Source of the DNA: Planctomycetales bacterium
GTDB lineage: Bacteria > Planctomycetota > Planctomycetia > Isosphaerales > Isosphaeraceae
Assembly (NCBI GenBank): GCA_027435495.1
Contig: DAHZZC010000205.1
Coordinates: 1-32,086, forward strand
Length of the DNA stretch: 32,086 nt
Direction of reading: 5' to 3'
Of this stretch, positions 20,348 to 28,971 are shown in pieces (the stretch's first letter is position 1; each line of letters opens with the position of its first letter). Both the position numbers and the translations under genes were made by a program. The notes below the pieces were generated by a model. It worked only from the letters and a program-made list of their open reading frames with translations, was not told the DNA's origin and did not search any database.

Positions 20348-21007
20348 TCAGGCCGAGGCGCGCTGACGGCGGCCTTGCACCATCCGACGCAGGCCGACGC
20401 CGCCCAGGACACTCAGGAAGAGAGCGATCGTGCTGGGCTCGGGGGCGCTGGTGTCACCACCGCCGGAGGGGGCATTGGTCGTGGCGACCTGTGCCTGAAG
20501 GGTAGTCTGGCCGCCGTTGACCGAGTTGGGGACCAGCAGTTCCTGGCTATTCGAGAGGTCCAGGGTGCCGGCGCCCGCGCCGATGGAAAACGCAGCGGTT
20601 GTAACCGGGTTGAAGGTGACCTTCACGCTAGATTGATTCGCACCGGTGACCGTTCCGTTGAAATAGCCGGTGACCTGCACCGGGGTATCCTGAACGGTGG
20701 TCCCATTGAACGCGTTTGGAATCAGCGAGAGGCTGAATGGCGTATTGTTGTAGGTGGTCGACTGGCCATTCGGCAGCGCGGCGACGACGAAAGTCCCCAG
20801 CGAAATGTTCGAGGCGGTGTCCACCGACCCGTTCTGCACCGGGACGAAGCTGATCGCCGGGGCGCCGTTGATGTTGGCGGTCCCGGGGCCCCCCGACGTG
20901 GTGTAATTCAGGATCCCGTCGGCACGGGCGCCCGAGGCGCCGGCGACGAACAGGCCCAGCGCGATGGCCGCGGTGCGAAACCCGGTCCATCCTCTTGTCG
21001 TCTGCAT
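20348..21007 (-). CDS. PEP-CTERM sorting domain-containing secreted protein
   Basis: Signal peptide MQTTRGWTGFRTAAIALGLFVAGASGARA; C-terminus APEPSTIALFLSVLGGVGLRRMVQGRRQRASA (PEP motif, hydrophobic helix, basic tail); CAGGAGGAAGTG upstream of ATG 21007. Confidence 0.88.
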   Translation of the reverse strand: MQTTRGWTGFRTAAIALGLFVAGASGARADGILNYTTSGGPGTANINGAPAISFVPVQNGSVDTASNISLGTFVVAALPNGQSTTYNNTPFSLSLIPNAFNGTTVQDTPVQVTGYFNGTVTGANQSSVKVTFNPVTTAAFSIGAGAGTLDLSNSQELLVPNSVNGGQTTLQAQVATTNAPSGGGDTSAPEPSTIALFLSVLGGVGLRRMVQGRRQRASA

Positions 21008-21239
21008 CACTTCCTCCTGAAAGGGATGGGGACGTCGCGCTCCTTCCCGCGACTTCGCCCGTCTGCGTCCGGACTCGAGACATGGTCCCGTTGAGCCCCC
21101 GGCCCGGAGGACGGGAGAAGTCCCGCGACGGTCCTCGGGCGCGGTGACGCGGCCCGAGCCGTCCCGACCGGAGAGGTCGGGATGATGGAGCGGAAGAAAT
21201 GTAGCGATCCGCATCCCGGCCTCCTTGCCCGATTCGGTC

Positions 21240-21259
21240 GGGACCCATGTCTGGGTCCC
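21240..21259 (-). promoter_or_regulatory. Hairpin in the upstream region of the PEP-CTERM gene
   Basis: GGGACCCA tgtc TGGGTCCC perfect 8-bp stem; a second stem CCCGACC ggaga GGTCGGG lies at 21163-21181. Confidence 0.3.
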
Positions 21260-21400
21260 ACCTTCGCGGATTCCCGTCCTTGAGCGAACGCGGCGGAGAA
21301 TACCCCGATCCCCTGATGTTGTAAATTGAACTTTGACCTCGCTGGCGATTTTTTCGAGTTTCCCTCAACTCGCAGCCGGTCGCGGCCGATCGCCCCGGGG

Positions 21401-23779
21401 TCAGAGGAGGTGAATGGGGTCGACATCGATCGCCAGTTCGATGCCGTGCGGGGCCGGAATCGTGGAAGGAATCGTGTGCGCCAGCACCTGCAAGGAACGA
21501 GGCGAGGGGCATCGAAGCTGAATGTGAAACCGAAACAGATTCCGGATCTTCAGGATTGGGGCCGGCGCCGGCCCGAGAACACGCACTCCCGGTTCCGCCG
21601 CCGATCGGAGCGCCTCGGCCATCCGCTGGAGATACTCGAAAACGGCCGACTCCTCTGGCCCGCGTGCGATCAAACGGACCAGCCGGCCAAACGGCGGGAC
21701 GCCATACTTCTCCCGCTCGGGCAGTTCGCCGGCGACAAACGCCAGGTAATCGTGCCGCGACGCTGCCTGAATCGCCGGGTGGTCCGGCGCGTAGGTCTGG
21801 ACCAGCACACGACCCGGCCGGTCGCCCCGGCCCGTCCGACCGGCCACCTGCGCCACCAGTTGAAAGGTTCGTTCGGCAGCGCGGAAGTCGGGCAGGTGAA
21901 GCGCTGTGTCGGCATTGACCACGCCAACCAGCGTCACGTCAGGAAAGTCGAGCCCCTTGGCGATCATCTGCGTGCCGAGCAGGATCCGGATCTCACCCGC
22001 CTTGAATGCCGAAAGCACCTGCTCGTGACTTCCTGGAGATCGCATGGTGTCGGAGTCCATCCGCCGCGACCGATACTCGGGGAAGGCCAACTCGACCTCG
22101 CGCTCCAGCCGCTCGGTTCCGATCCCGCCGTAATGCAGACCCGTTGCCCGGCACGACGGGCAGGCCGGCGGGCACGCCCGCTCGGCATCGCAGGTGTGGC
22201 AGATCAGGAGGTGGCGCGATCGGTGGTAGGTCGTCGCGACGTCGCAGGAGTGGCACTTCACCACCTCGCCGCACTTCGGACAGATGACGAACGTGTGGAA
22301 CCCTCGGCGATTCAGGAGCAGAATCACCTGGCCGCCATCCTTCAGCGCCTGAGCCATCGCCTGACGGAGCGATTCGGAGAGTCCGCCCAGCGGCGTCTTC
22401 TCGTGCCGCAGATCGATGAGCTGGACCTCAGGCATCGGCCGGTCACCGACCCGGGAAGGCATCGAGAGCCGCGTGTATCGTCCACGGTCGGCGTTCCGCC
22501 AGGTCTCCAGCGAGGGCGTCGCCGAGCCGAGTAAAATCGGGATCTTCTCCATCTGAGCGCGCTTCACGGCCACATCGCGCGCGTGATAACGCGGCGTCGT
22601 CTCCTGCTTGAACGTACCCTCGTGTTCCTCGTCGATGACGATCAGCCCGAGCCGACGCGCCGGCGCAAAGACGGCCGAACGCACCCCGACGACAACCTCG
22701 ATCTCTCCCGCCGCGATGCTCTGCCAGTGTCGATGCCGCTCGGCGTCACTCAGGTGACTGTGCAGGACGGCGACCCGGCCAAACCGTCGGCGGAAACGCC
22801 GGATCGTCTGCGGCGTCAGGCTGATCTCGGGGACCAGAACGATCGCCTCTCGACTTCGCGCCACGACCCGCTCGATCGCCGAAAGATAGACCTCCGTCTT
22901 GCCGCTGCCGGTCACACCATGGATCAAAAACGGCGCGAACCCGCCGGAGTTCAGCGCCGGCTGGATCTGCTCCAGGATCGCCGACTGCTCGGCGGTCAGC
23001 ACCAGGCCAGGCTGTGAAGCCGGTGCCGAACTCTCGGCAGGCGGGGCCGGCGACGAGGGCACAGGTGGACCGGCCAGGCCAACCGGCAGCCGACGTCGGA
23101 CGGTGTGGACGAGCCCCTGCTTCAAAAGCGCCTGGACCGGGCCCGGCCCGCACTTCGCCAGACGAGCGACGTCGGCGATGGTTAGCGGCTCGTTGTCTCG
23201 GCAGAGGACTTCCAGCGCCGCGGATTGTTTCGCCGAGAGTTTTGGTGCGGTGGTCGGCTCGCGGAGGGCCTCACGAGTCTCTTCCGGGACGACGAGGAAC
23301 GTCCCAATCCGGGTCCCGGCGTGCTTCTTGACCCCTGCCGGAACCACGGCATCGAGTGCCTGGCCCCAGGAACAGGCGTAATACTCGGCGAGCCACCGCG
23401 AAAGCTCGAGCATCCTGTCATCGATCAACGGGAGGGGGTCGAGAAGCTCGACGATCTCCTTGATCCGAAACGGGTCAAGTCCCTCGGGCGGCTCGCGGTC
23501 AAGCCGAACGCAATACCCCGGCGCCAGCTTGTCGCCACGCCCGAGCGGCGCCCGAACCCGCTGGCCGACCCGGATCTGCCCGGCCATCCGCTCCGGAACG
23601 CGATAGGTCAGAATCTGCTCGATCGGGCGATTGAAGACCAGGCCGGCGAAGAGCCCGACGCCTGCCGGATCGTCGTCGGCCAGCCCAAACCAGGAGGGCT
23701 GGGAGTCAGCAAGCGGCCCGTGAACGACCGGTGAGCGGACGGTGCGGGCGTGGTCGTCGCCGGCGCGGGCGGGGCTCAT
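21401..23779 (-). CDS. priA: Primosomal replication protein N' (PriA helicase)
   Basis: FLIHGVTGSGKTEVYLSAIERV, VPEISLTPQTIRRFRRRFG, LIVIDEEHEGTFKQETTPRYHARDVA, LLLNRRGFHTFVICPKCGEVVKCHSCDVATTYHRSRHLLICHTCDAERACPPACPSC, GTQMIAKGLDFPDVTLVGVVNADTALHLPDFRAAERTFQLVAQVAGRTGRG. ATG 23779 preferred over ORF start 24073. Confidence 0.97.
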   Translation of the reverse strand: MSPARAGDDHARTVRSPVVHGPLADSQPSWFGLADDDPAGVGLFAGLVFNRPIEQILTYRVPERMAGQIRVGQRVRAPLGRGDKLAPGYCVRLDREPPEGLDPFRIKEIVELLDPLPLIDDRMLELSRWLAEYYACSWGQALDAVVPAGVKKHAGTRIGTFLVVPEETREALREPTTAPKLSAKQSAALEVLCRDNEPLTIADVARLAKCGPGPVQALLKQGLVHTVRRRLPVGLAGPPVPSSPAPPAESSAPASQPGLVLTAEQSAILEQIQPALNSGGFAPFLIHGVTGSGKTEVYLSAIERVVARSREAIVLVPEISLTPQTIRRFRRRFGRVAVLHSHLSDAERHRHWQSIAAGEIEVVVGVRSAVFAPARRLGLIVIDEEHEGTFKQETTPRYHARDVAVKRAQMEKIPILLGSATPSLETWRNADRGRYTRLSMPSRVGDRPMPEVQLIDLRHEKTPLGGLSESLRQAMAQALKDGGQVILLLNRRGFHTFVICPKCGEVVKCHSCDVATTYHRSRHLLICHTCDAERACPPACPSCRATGLHYGGIGTERLEREVELAFPEYRSRRMDSDTMRSPGSHEQVLSAFKAGEIRILLGTQMIAKGLDFPDVTLVGVVNADTALHLPDFRAAERTFQLVAQVAGRTGRGDRPGRVLVQTYAPDHPAIQAASRHDYLAFVAGELPEREKYGVPPFGRLVRLIARGPEESAVFEYLQRMAEALRSAAEPGVRVLGPAPAPILKIRNLFRFHIQLRCPSPRSLQVLAHTIPSTIPAPHGIELAIDVDPIHLL

Positions 23780-24146
23780 GATTGGAGCGGCTCCTCCGAG
23801 GACCTGAGACACATCCCCGCGAAGGCTGTCCGATTCCCTGGGAGGGTGAGGTCTGTCCGAGCCGCGCATCCAGGCTCGGCGAGAGCCTCGCCCTCCCGGC
23901 TCGAACGGAGACCATCTCCGGTCATGGGAATGAGACAAACCTCTCCGGCGTTGACAAGGCCCGGGACCCGGCCCTATCGTCAAGTTCCCGCCGACCTCGG
24001 CGACCAGATTCAACGGAGGCCCCGACCCCGACGGATGCCCCTTAGTACAACGGATTTCTGTTCGTCTGTCCACAGGAAACCAGAGACCCGCGGGCCGGGT
24101 GCGGTGGGGATCTACCGATCGGGCGAGGGATGAGGGCGGCCGGGCG

Positions 24147-24746
24147 ATGCGACTGGGACTTTACGGCGGGACTTTCGACCCGATCCACCTGGGCCACCTG
24201 ATCCTGGCGGAGCAGTGCCGCGAGGCGTGCAGGCTGGATCAGGTCTGGCTGATTGCGACCGGCTCTCCGCCGCACAAGATGGGAGGGCGGACGCCGGTAC
24301 TGCACCGACTGGAGATGGTCCGGATCGCGATCGCCGGACATCCGGCCTTTGAGGCCTCGGAGATCGAGGCCCGAGGGCCTGGCCCGCATTACAGCGTCGA
24401 GACACTACAGGCGATCCACCGCGATCGACCCGCCGACGACCTGTTCTTCCTGATCGGCGCCGACAGCCTGGCCGACCTGCCGACCTGGCGCGAGCCCGAG
24501 CGTATCGCACAGCTCGCGACGATCGTGGTGGTGAACCGTCCGGGGATTGAGGAGGCCGACCCCTCTCGGGCGCCCAACCTTGGCCCTGGGACGAAACCGA
24601 TGCAATGGGTCACGATCCCGTCGATTGGGATCGCTTCGAGCGACCTTCGCCGGAGGATGACCGAGGGGCGGAGCATCCGCTACCTGGTTCCTCGCGGGGT
24701 CGAGGCTTACATCGAGGCGCATGGCCTTTATGGCCGGCCCGGCTGA
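24147..24746 (+). CDS. nadD: Nicotinate-nucleotide adenylyltransferase
   Basis: MRLGLYGGTFDPIHLGHLILAEQCRE, FLIGADSLADLPTWREPERIAQLATIVVVNRPG, IPSIGIASSDLRRRMTEGRSIRYLVPRGVEAYIEAHGLY. Confidence 0.96.
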   Translation: MRLGLYGGTFDPIHLGHLILAEQCREACRLDQVWLIATGSPPHKMGGRTPVLHRLEMVRIAIAGHPAFEASEIEARGPGPHYSVETLQAIHRDRPADDLFFLIGADSLADLPTWREPERIAQLATIVVVNRPGIEEADPSRAPNLGPGTKPMQWVTIPSIGIASSDLRRRMTEGRSIRYLVPRGVEAYIEAHGLYGRPG

Positions 24747-24760
24747 TTTCTCTCCCACCG

Positions 24761-26098
24761 TCACTCGGTTCCTCGGCCTTTCTTCACGAAGCGTGGGATG
24801 AGCCGGGAGGATGTGCGTGTGAGGCAGTAGAGCAGGGGCGCTGTGACGGAAATGGGCTGGATGTCCGCCGGCCGAATTGCGGGCAGGCCGGTGGAAGGGT
24901 CGCGGGCGATCCTCGGACCGAGCGAGCTGATGGCGATGTAGGTGACGTCCTTCGCGAAGGCATCGGCCGCGGCGACGGTCTCGGGACAGTAGTGGAGCAG
25001 GATTCGGCGGAGTAGCTGGGAGAGGTGCTCGATGTGGTCCATGTCGATCCCGGTGACGCCCCCCTGGGTGCGCCAGGGGTCGCCGTCTCGGTCGGTGTCG
25101 AGGAGGTGATTCCACTCGTCGAGCTTTGAGAGGACGACGACGAGAGGCCGGTCGTAGCTTGCTGAGTGCGAGAGGCCAGCGTGGCGATGGATGCGCGCGG
25201 CGGCCTCGTTCAGGACTGTCTCCTGTCGACTCAGCCGCCCGGCCTGCTGGGCTGCGCCGTCGCTGAAGGTCGAGTTACCGCGGCAGGCGGCGCGGAAGCG
25301 AGGGTCCTGGGTCGGGTCGAACAGGAACATCACGGCCCGAGAACGCGCGAGGTGCCGCGTGACCGGGCTGGAGGTGGTGTCCTGGCCGGGCTGGAAGTGC
25401 TCGCCGGCGTTGTCGTAGAGGCAGATCATTCGGGCGAGCCGGACCGAGTCGGCGTGTGCGTGACCCTTCTGCGGACGGACGGTGAACAGGAAGGGGCGGG
25501 GATAGCTAACGGTCTGCTGTCCGTAGGCGACGGTGTCGTAGAGTTCGCCCTGAAGCTCGGTTTTACGGATCAGGTTACCCAGCGGGATTGGGCGAGACTC
25601 TTCAGCGTTGAGGAAGAGCGACTCTTCCCAGGCGTTCAGCAGGCGGTTGGCTGTTGGGTCGGCGTCGGTGAATGCGACCTGGAAATGGATTGGCAGAACC
25701 TGGCGCAACTGCCAGGTCATGGTCGTGAGGAAGTACGACTTCCCGCTCGCCGGGCTGCCGAGGATCGAGAAGAACAGCGGCTCCATCTCCAGCAGAGCGC
25801 GGGGGATGGAGAGGTGGCAATGCGGGCAGGCGAGATTCCGGCAGGTCATCCCCCGGGCGTCGATGGCGTCTCCCTCGACCGTAAATCGGCTTGGAAGGAA
25901 CCGTTGCTGCCGCTCGGGCCCGAGCATGGGGTCGCCGAGCAGTTCGACATGCTCGGAGATCCAGAGGACCTGTTCCGGCGGGAAGGTTTCCCAGCAATGC
26001 GGGCAGGTGGCGCGCGTGAGTAGCCGGATCGGCTCGGTTGCGGTCGCCTGGGGCTCGTCTTCGATGAGGCTCATGAGCACGATCCTGATGCGAGGCAC
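24761..26098 (-). CDS. Zinc-ribbon-containing P-loop GTPase-like protein (possibly a 'double-GTPase'/TRAFAC-type family)
   Basis: Cys pairs CPHC and CRNLACPHCH; P-loop FFSILGSPASGKSYFLTTM; DxxG-like LYDNAGEHF; VVLSKLDEWNHLL as NKxD-like. Alternative start at 26074 (MSLIEDEPQ). Confidence 0.7.
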   Translation of the reverse strand: MPRIRIVLMSLIEDEPQATATEPIRLLTRATCPHCWETFPPEQVLWISEHVELLGDPMLGPERQQRFLPSRFTVEGDAIDARGMTCRNLACPHCHLSIPRALLEMEPLFFSILGSPASGKSYFLTTMTWQLRQVLPIHFQVAFTDADPTANRLLNAWEESLFLNAEESRPIPLGNLIRKTELQGELYDTVAYGQQTVSYPRPFLFTVRPQKGHAHADSVRLARMICLYDNAGEHFQPGQDTTSSPVTRHLARSRAVMFLFDPTQDPRFRAACRGNSTFSDGAAQQAGRLSRQETVLNEAAARIHRHAGLSHSASYDRPLVVVLSKLDEWNHLLDTDRDGDPWRTQGGVTGIDMDHIEHLSQLLRRILLHYCPETVAAADAFAKDVTYIAISSLGPRIARDPSTGLPAIRPADIQPISVTAPLLYCLTRTSSRLIPRFVKKGRGTE

Positions 26099-26143
26099 GA
26101 CCCGGCCCCGTCCGTCCGCGAGGGTCGACGACCACGTCGGACT

Positions 26144-26149
26144 ATTATA
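26144..26149 (-). promoter_or_regulatory. Consensus -10 element (TATAAT) upstream of the GTPase gene
   Basis: Minus strand reads GTAATATAATAG; about 46 nt upstream of ATG 26098; no convincing -35 seen. Confidence 0.3.
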
Positions 26150-26163
26150 TTACGGCGGCGAGA

Positions 26164-26195
26164 AAGTCGATCAGGCTTTCCAGCCTGACCGACTT
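26164..26195 (-). terminator. Hairpin between sulP stop and GTPase gene
   Basis: AAGTCG a TCAGGCT ttcc AGCCTGA c CGACTT: 13 of 14 paired positions, 4-nt loop, followed by TCTC on the minus strand. Confidence 0.45.
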
Positions 26196-26256
26196 GAGCT
26201 TCTTCATTGCCGGCGTCATAAGAGCGTCGATCGGCGATGGGGAATGGTCGAAGGCT

Positions 26257-27540
26257 TCACCGGCCCGTCTCAATGGCGGCGGTCGGCCGGGCGGGAAGGA
26301 GACGGACCAGGGCGCGTCGCGCGAGGTAGAGTGAACACCCCAGGGCCATGGCAGCAACGGCATTGGTCGTCAGCACGGCGAAGGCCGTGAGCAGGAATGC
26401 CGAGGCGTCCAGCCGCCTCATCCGGTGCAACCGGCGCCAGGTGCTCCATTCGAGGAGACTGATGCCGACGTAGACGGTCACGCCGGCGAGCGCGGGCATT
26501 GGAACCCGCGCGATCACCCCCGAGCCGAAGCGCAGGAAGAGGGCCAGAAAAACCGCGTGCAGCAGGTTTGAGAGCCGGGTTGTCCCACCGCATCGAACAT
26601 TTGCCAGGCTCCGCGCCGGTATGCCGACGCTGGGCGGAACGCCGAGTGCACCGGCGAGGAGGTTCGCGATACCGTAGGCACCCAGTTCGGCATCGGCGTC
26701 GGCGGGGCGGAGCGGACGGTGCCGGCCCCGAAAGTGCTCGACGACCCGGGAGGTGATCAGGATATTCACCGCCGCCACGACCGCCAGCCCGAGCGCCGCC
26801 GGGACGACGTTGCGAAGATCGGTCGCCCGCCAGGAGAATTCGGCGGGTGCTGGTATCGCCAGCGAAACTTCTCCGAGAGTCGCCTCGCGCCAGCCAAGTG
26901 CCATCGCGACCAGGGCAGCCGTCCCCACACCCAGCAGGGGCGACGGCGACCTCGGCCATCTGCGTGCGGCCACGATCGACCCGGCCACTACAATCGTCCC
27001 AAGCAGGGCCGGCTCCCACCTCGCTCGTCCGAGCATCGTCAACGCCAGGGCGAGCTGGCCGATTGAGCTCGAGGGGCCGCCGAGTCCCTGAGCCGGCAGA
27101 CCGAGAAGCGTTCGGGCCTGGAGAATCACCATCATGGCACCGACGCCACACGAGAAGCCGGAGACGACGGCGTGCGGGACCTTCGCGACGTAACGCCCCA
27201 GTCGCATCACTCCAAACGCCAGCAGAAACACCGAGGCGGTCAGACCTATCTTTGAGGCGCCACCGATCCCGTCCTCGCGCACCGCGGCGGCGAGAAACGG
27301 GACGGTGGCGCTGGCCGTCCCACCAATCAGGACCGGATTGCGGCCGAGACACGCCGTGATCGGCGCCGTGACGATCGAGGTATACAGGCCAAACTCGGCC
27401 GGCAGGCCCATGAGCCGGGCCATGGCCAGTCCGTACGGCAAAGCAACCATCGCGGCGATGGCGCCGCCAGCGACGTCACCGGCCAGTCGACGCCACCGGT
27501 TCGCGCTGGGGCTGGCCGACGGCTCGACGTTTTTAGACAT
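26257..27540 (-). CDS. SulP family inorganic anion transporter lacking a C-terminal STAS domain
   Basis: DVAGGAIAAMVALPYGLAMARLMGLPAEFGLYTSIVTAPITACLGRNPVLIGGTASATVPFLAA, VPHAVVSGFSCGVGAMMVILQ, GVPPSVGIPARSLANVRCGGTTRLSNLLHAVFLALFLR; ends soon after the last TM segment. Confidence 0.85.
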   Translation of the reverse strand: MSKNVEPSASPSANRWRRLAGDVAGGAIAAMVALPYGLAMARLMGLPAEFGLYTSIVTAPITACLGRNPVLIGGTASATVPFLAAAVREDGIGGASKIGLTASVFLLAFGVMRLGRYVAKVPHAVVSGFSCGVGAMMVILQARTLLGLPAQGLGGPSSSIGQLALALTMLGRARWEPALLGTIVVAGSIVAARRWPRSPSPLLGVGTAALVAMALGWREATLGEVSLAIPAPAEFSWRATDLRNVVPAALGLAVVAAVNILITSRVVEHFRGRHRPLRPADADAELGAYGIANLLAGALGVPPSVGIPARSLANVRCGGTTRLSNLLHAVFLALFLRFGSGVIARVPMPALAGVTVYVGISLLEWSTWRRLHRMRRLDASAFLLTAFAVLTTNAVAAMALGCSLYLARRALVRLLPARPTAAIETGR

Positions 27541-28687
27541 TCATCACTCGCCCGAAGGCCGCCCGAAACGTCGCCATTTCCTCGGGCGTTCCGATCGAGA
27601 CCCGAACATGGTTTGGCAGGGCCGGCCAGGTCCGGCCGATCGCGACTTTCTCGCGGAGCATGGCCTGCTGAACCGCCCGACCCGGGCGTCTGGTGTCAAT
27701 CATGATCATGTTGGCCTCGGAGGGGATCACGTCGAATCCCTTCTTCGACAGCCAGCCGACGGTCTCTCCGCGGATCTCAGCGATGAGCCTTCGACGAGTC
27801 TCGATCAGGCCCCTGGCCTTCAGGCTGGCGATTGCGCCGACCATCCCGGTCGCGGGCAGGGCACCGGCCGCATAGCCCCGAATCTTCTCCAGCAGGTCGG
27901 GGCGTCCGATCGCAGCGCCAGCGCGGAGGCCGGCCATCCCATAGAGCTTCGAGAACGTCCGCAGGATGATGACATCCTTGCCAGCGACGACCATCGGAGT
28001 GCCGGGCTCGGCCGTCTTCGCGAGGTGGATGTAAGCCTCATCAAGCAGGATGATCGTCCCCCTTGGCTTGTTGGCGACGAGGTATTCGATCTCCTCGCGT
28101 GGGGTGACGGAGCCGGTGGGGTTGTTGGGATTGCAGACGTAGATGACGCCGGCGTTGGGATCGGCGGCGGCCATGGAGCGGACGTCGTGGGACCAGTCGC
28201 GGCGGAGCGGGACCTTGATGGTCCGCGCACCGATGAACTCGGCGGCCTTACCGCCAGCCTCGTAGCCGGGGTCAGCGACGACGAAGCTCTTCTCGGGCCC
28301 GCAGAAAGCCAGAACCACGCGGTGAAGCGGGTCGCTGGAGCCGGCGAACGGAGCGACGTGGTCGAGCGGGACGCCCTCGGCGGCGGCCATGGCATCGCGG
28401 AAGGCGAAGGTCTCCTGGTAGAGATACCGGCCGCCCTGGGGAACGAGCTTACGGATCGCCTCTACGGCCTCGGGGCAGGGGCCCATTGGGTTCTCGTTGG
28501 CGTTGATCCGGACGGCGTCCTCGGGGAGGGGTGGCCCCGCCGAGAGGCCCTGGGCCAGGGTCGCCTCGTTGTAGAATGAGAGGGACGATCCGGCGGCCAG
28601 AAACGCGGCGAGTCGGGCGAGGTCGCGGCGGTTGAAGCCACGATCGATCAGATCCCGCCGCTGCCGGGGGCTGAACAGGTCCTTCAT
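27533..28687 (-). CDS. PLP-dependent aminotransferase (histidinol-phosphate aminotransferase-like) with Tat-type signal
   Basis: N-terminus MKDLFSPRQRRDLIDRGFNRRDLARLAAFLAAGSSLSFYNEATLAQ; INANENPMGPCPEA, VIYVCNPNNPTGSVTPREEIEYL, LLDEAYIHLA, LRTFSKLYGMAGLRAGAAIG. GGAGGA upstream of ATG 28687. Confidence 0.9.
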   Translation of the reverse strand: MKDLFSPRQRRDLIDRGFNRRDLARLAAFLAAGSSLSFYNEATLAQGLSAGPPLPEDAVRINANENPMGPCPEAVEAIRKLVPQGGRYLYQETFAFRDAMAAAEGVPLDHVAPFAGSSDPLHRVVLAFCGPEKSFVVADPGYEAGGKAAEFIGARTIKVPLRRDWSHDVRSMAAADPNAGVIYVCNPNNPTGSVTPREEIEYLVANKPRGTIILLDEAYIHLAKTAEPGTPMVVAGKDVIILRTFSKLYGMAGLRAGAAIGRPDLLEKIRGYAAGALPATGMVGAIASLKARGLIETRRRLIAEIRGETVGWLSKKGFDVIPSEANMIMIDTRRPGRAVQQAMLREKVAIGRTWPALPNHVRVSIGTPEEMATFRAAFGRVMNV

Positions 28688-28971
28688 GATTCCTCCAGAG
28701 ATCACCGCGTCGAGCGATCGGGCGAATCGAGCGATCAGCGGGGACGCGAGCGTCCCGCCCTGGCCGGTGACGAGGATCGTCGGAGATAACCGGACAGATC
28801 GGCTCGGCGGAGGAAGAGGAGGGACGGACCCGACCGGCGGAAACCCGGCGGGACGGGCCGGAGCCCCATCGCGAAGCCAGGCGACATTATAGGCGCCGGG
28901 GATCGGACCGTAAACCGGATCGCCCGGCGGATTCCCGCGTCGTTTCATCCCTGGAGCCTTCAGAGGCGGGA

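Noticed and set aside
21326-22534. 402-aa plus-strand ORF
   Set aside because: Antisense shadow of priA.
23780-24073. N-terminal extension of the PriA ORF
   Set aside because: About 98 aa of low-complexity sequence upstream of a good ATG at 23779; probably not translated.
25166-26023. 285-aa plus-strand ORF
   Set aside because: Antisense shadow of the zinc-ribbon GTPase gene.
27305-28579. 424-aa plus-strand ORF
   Set aside because: Antisense shadow of the aminotransferase and sulP.
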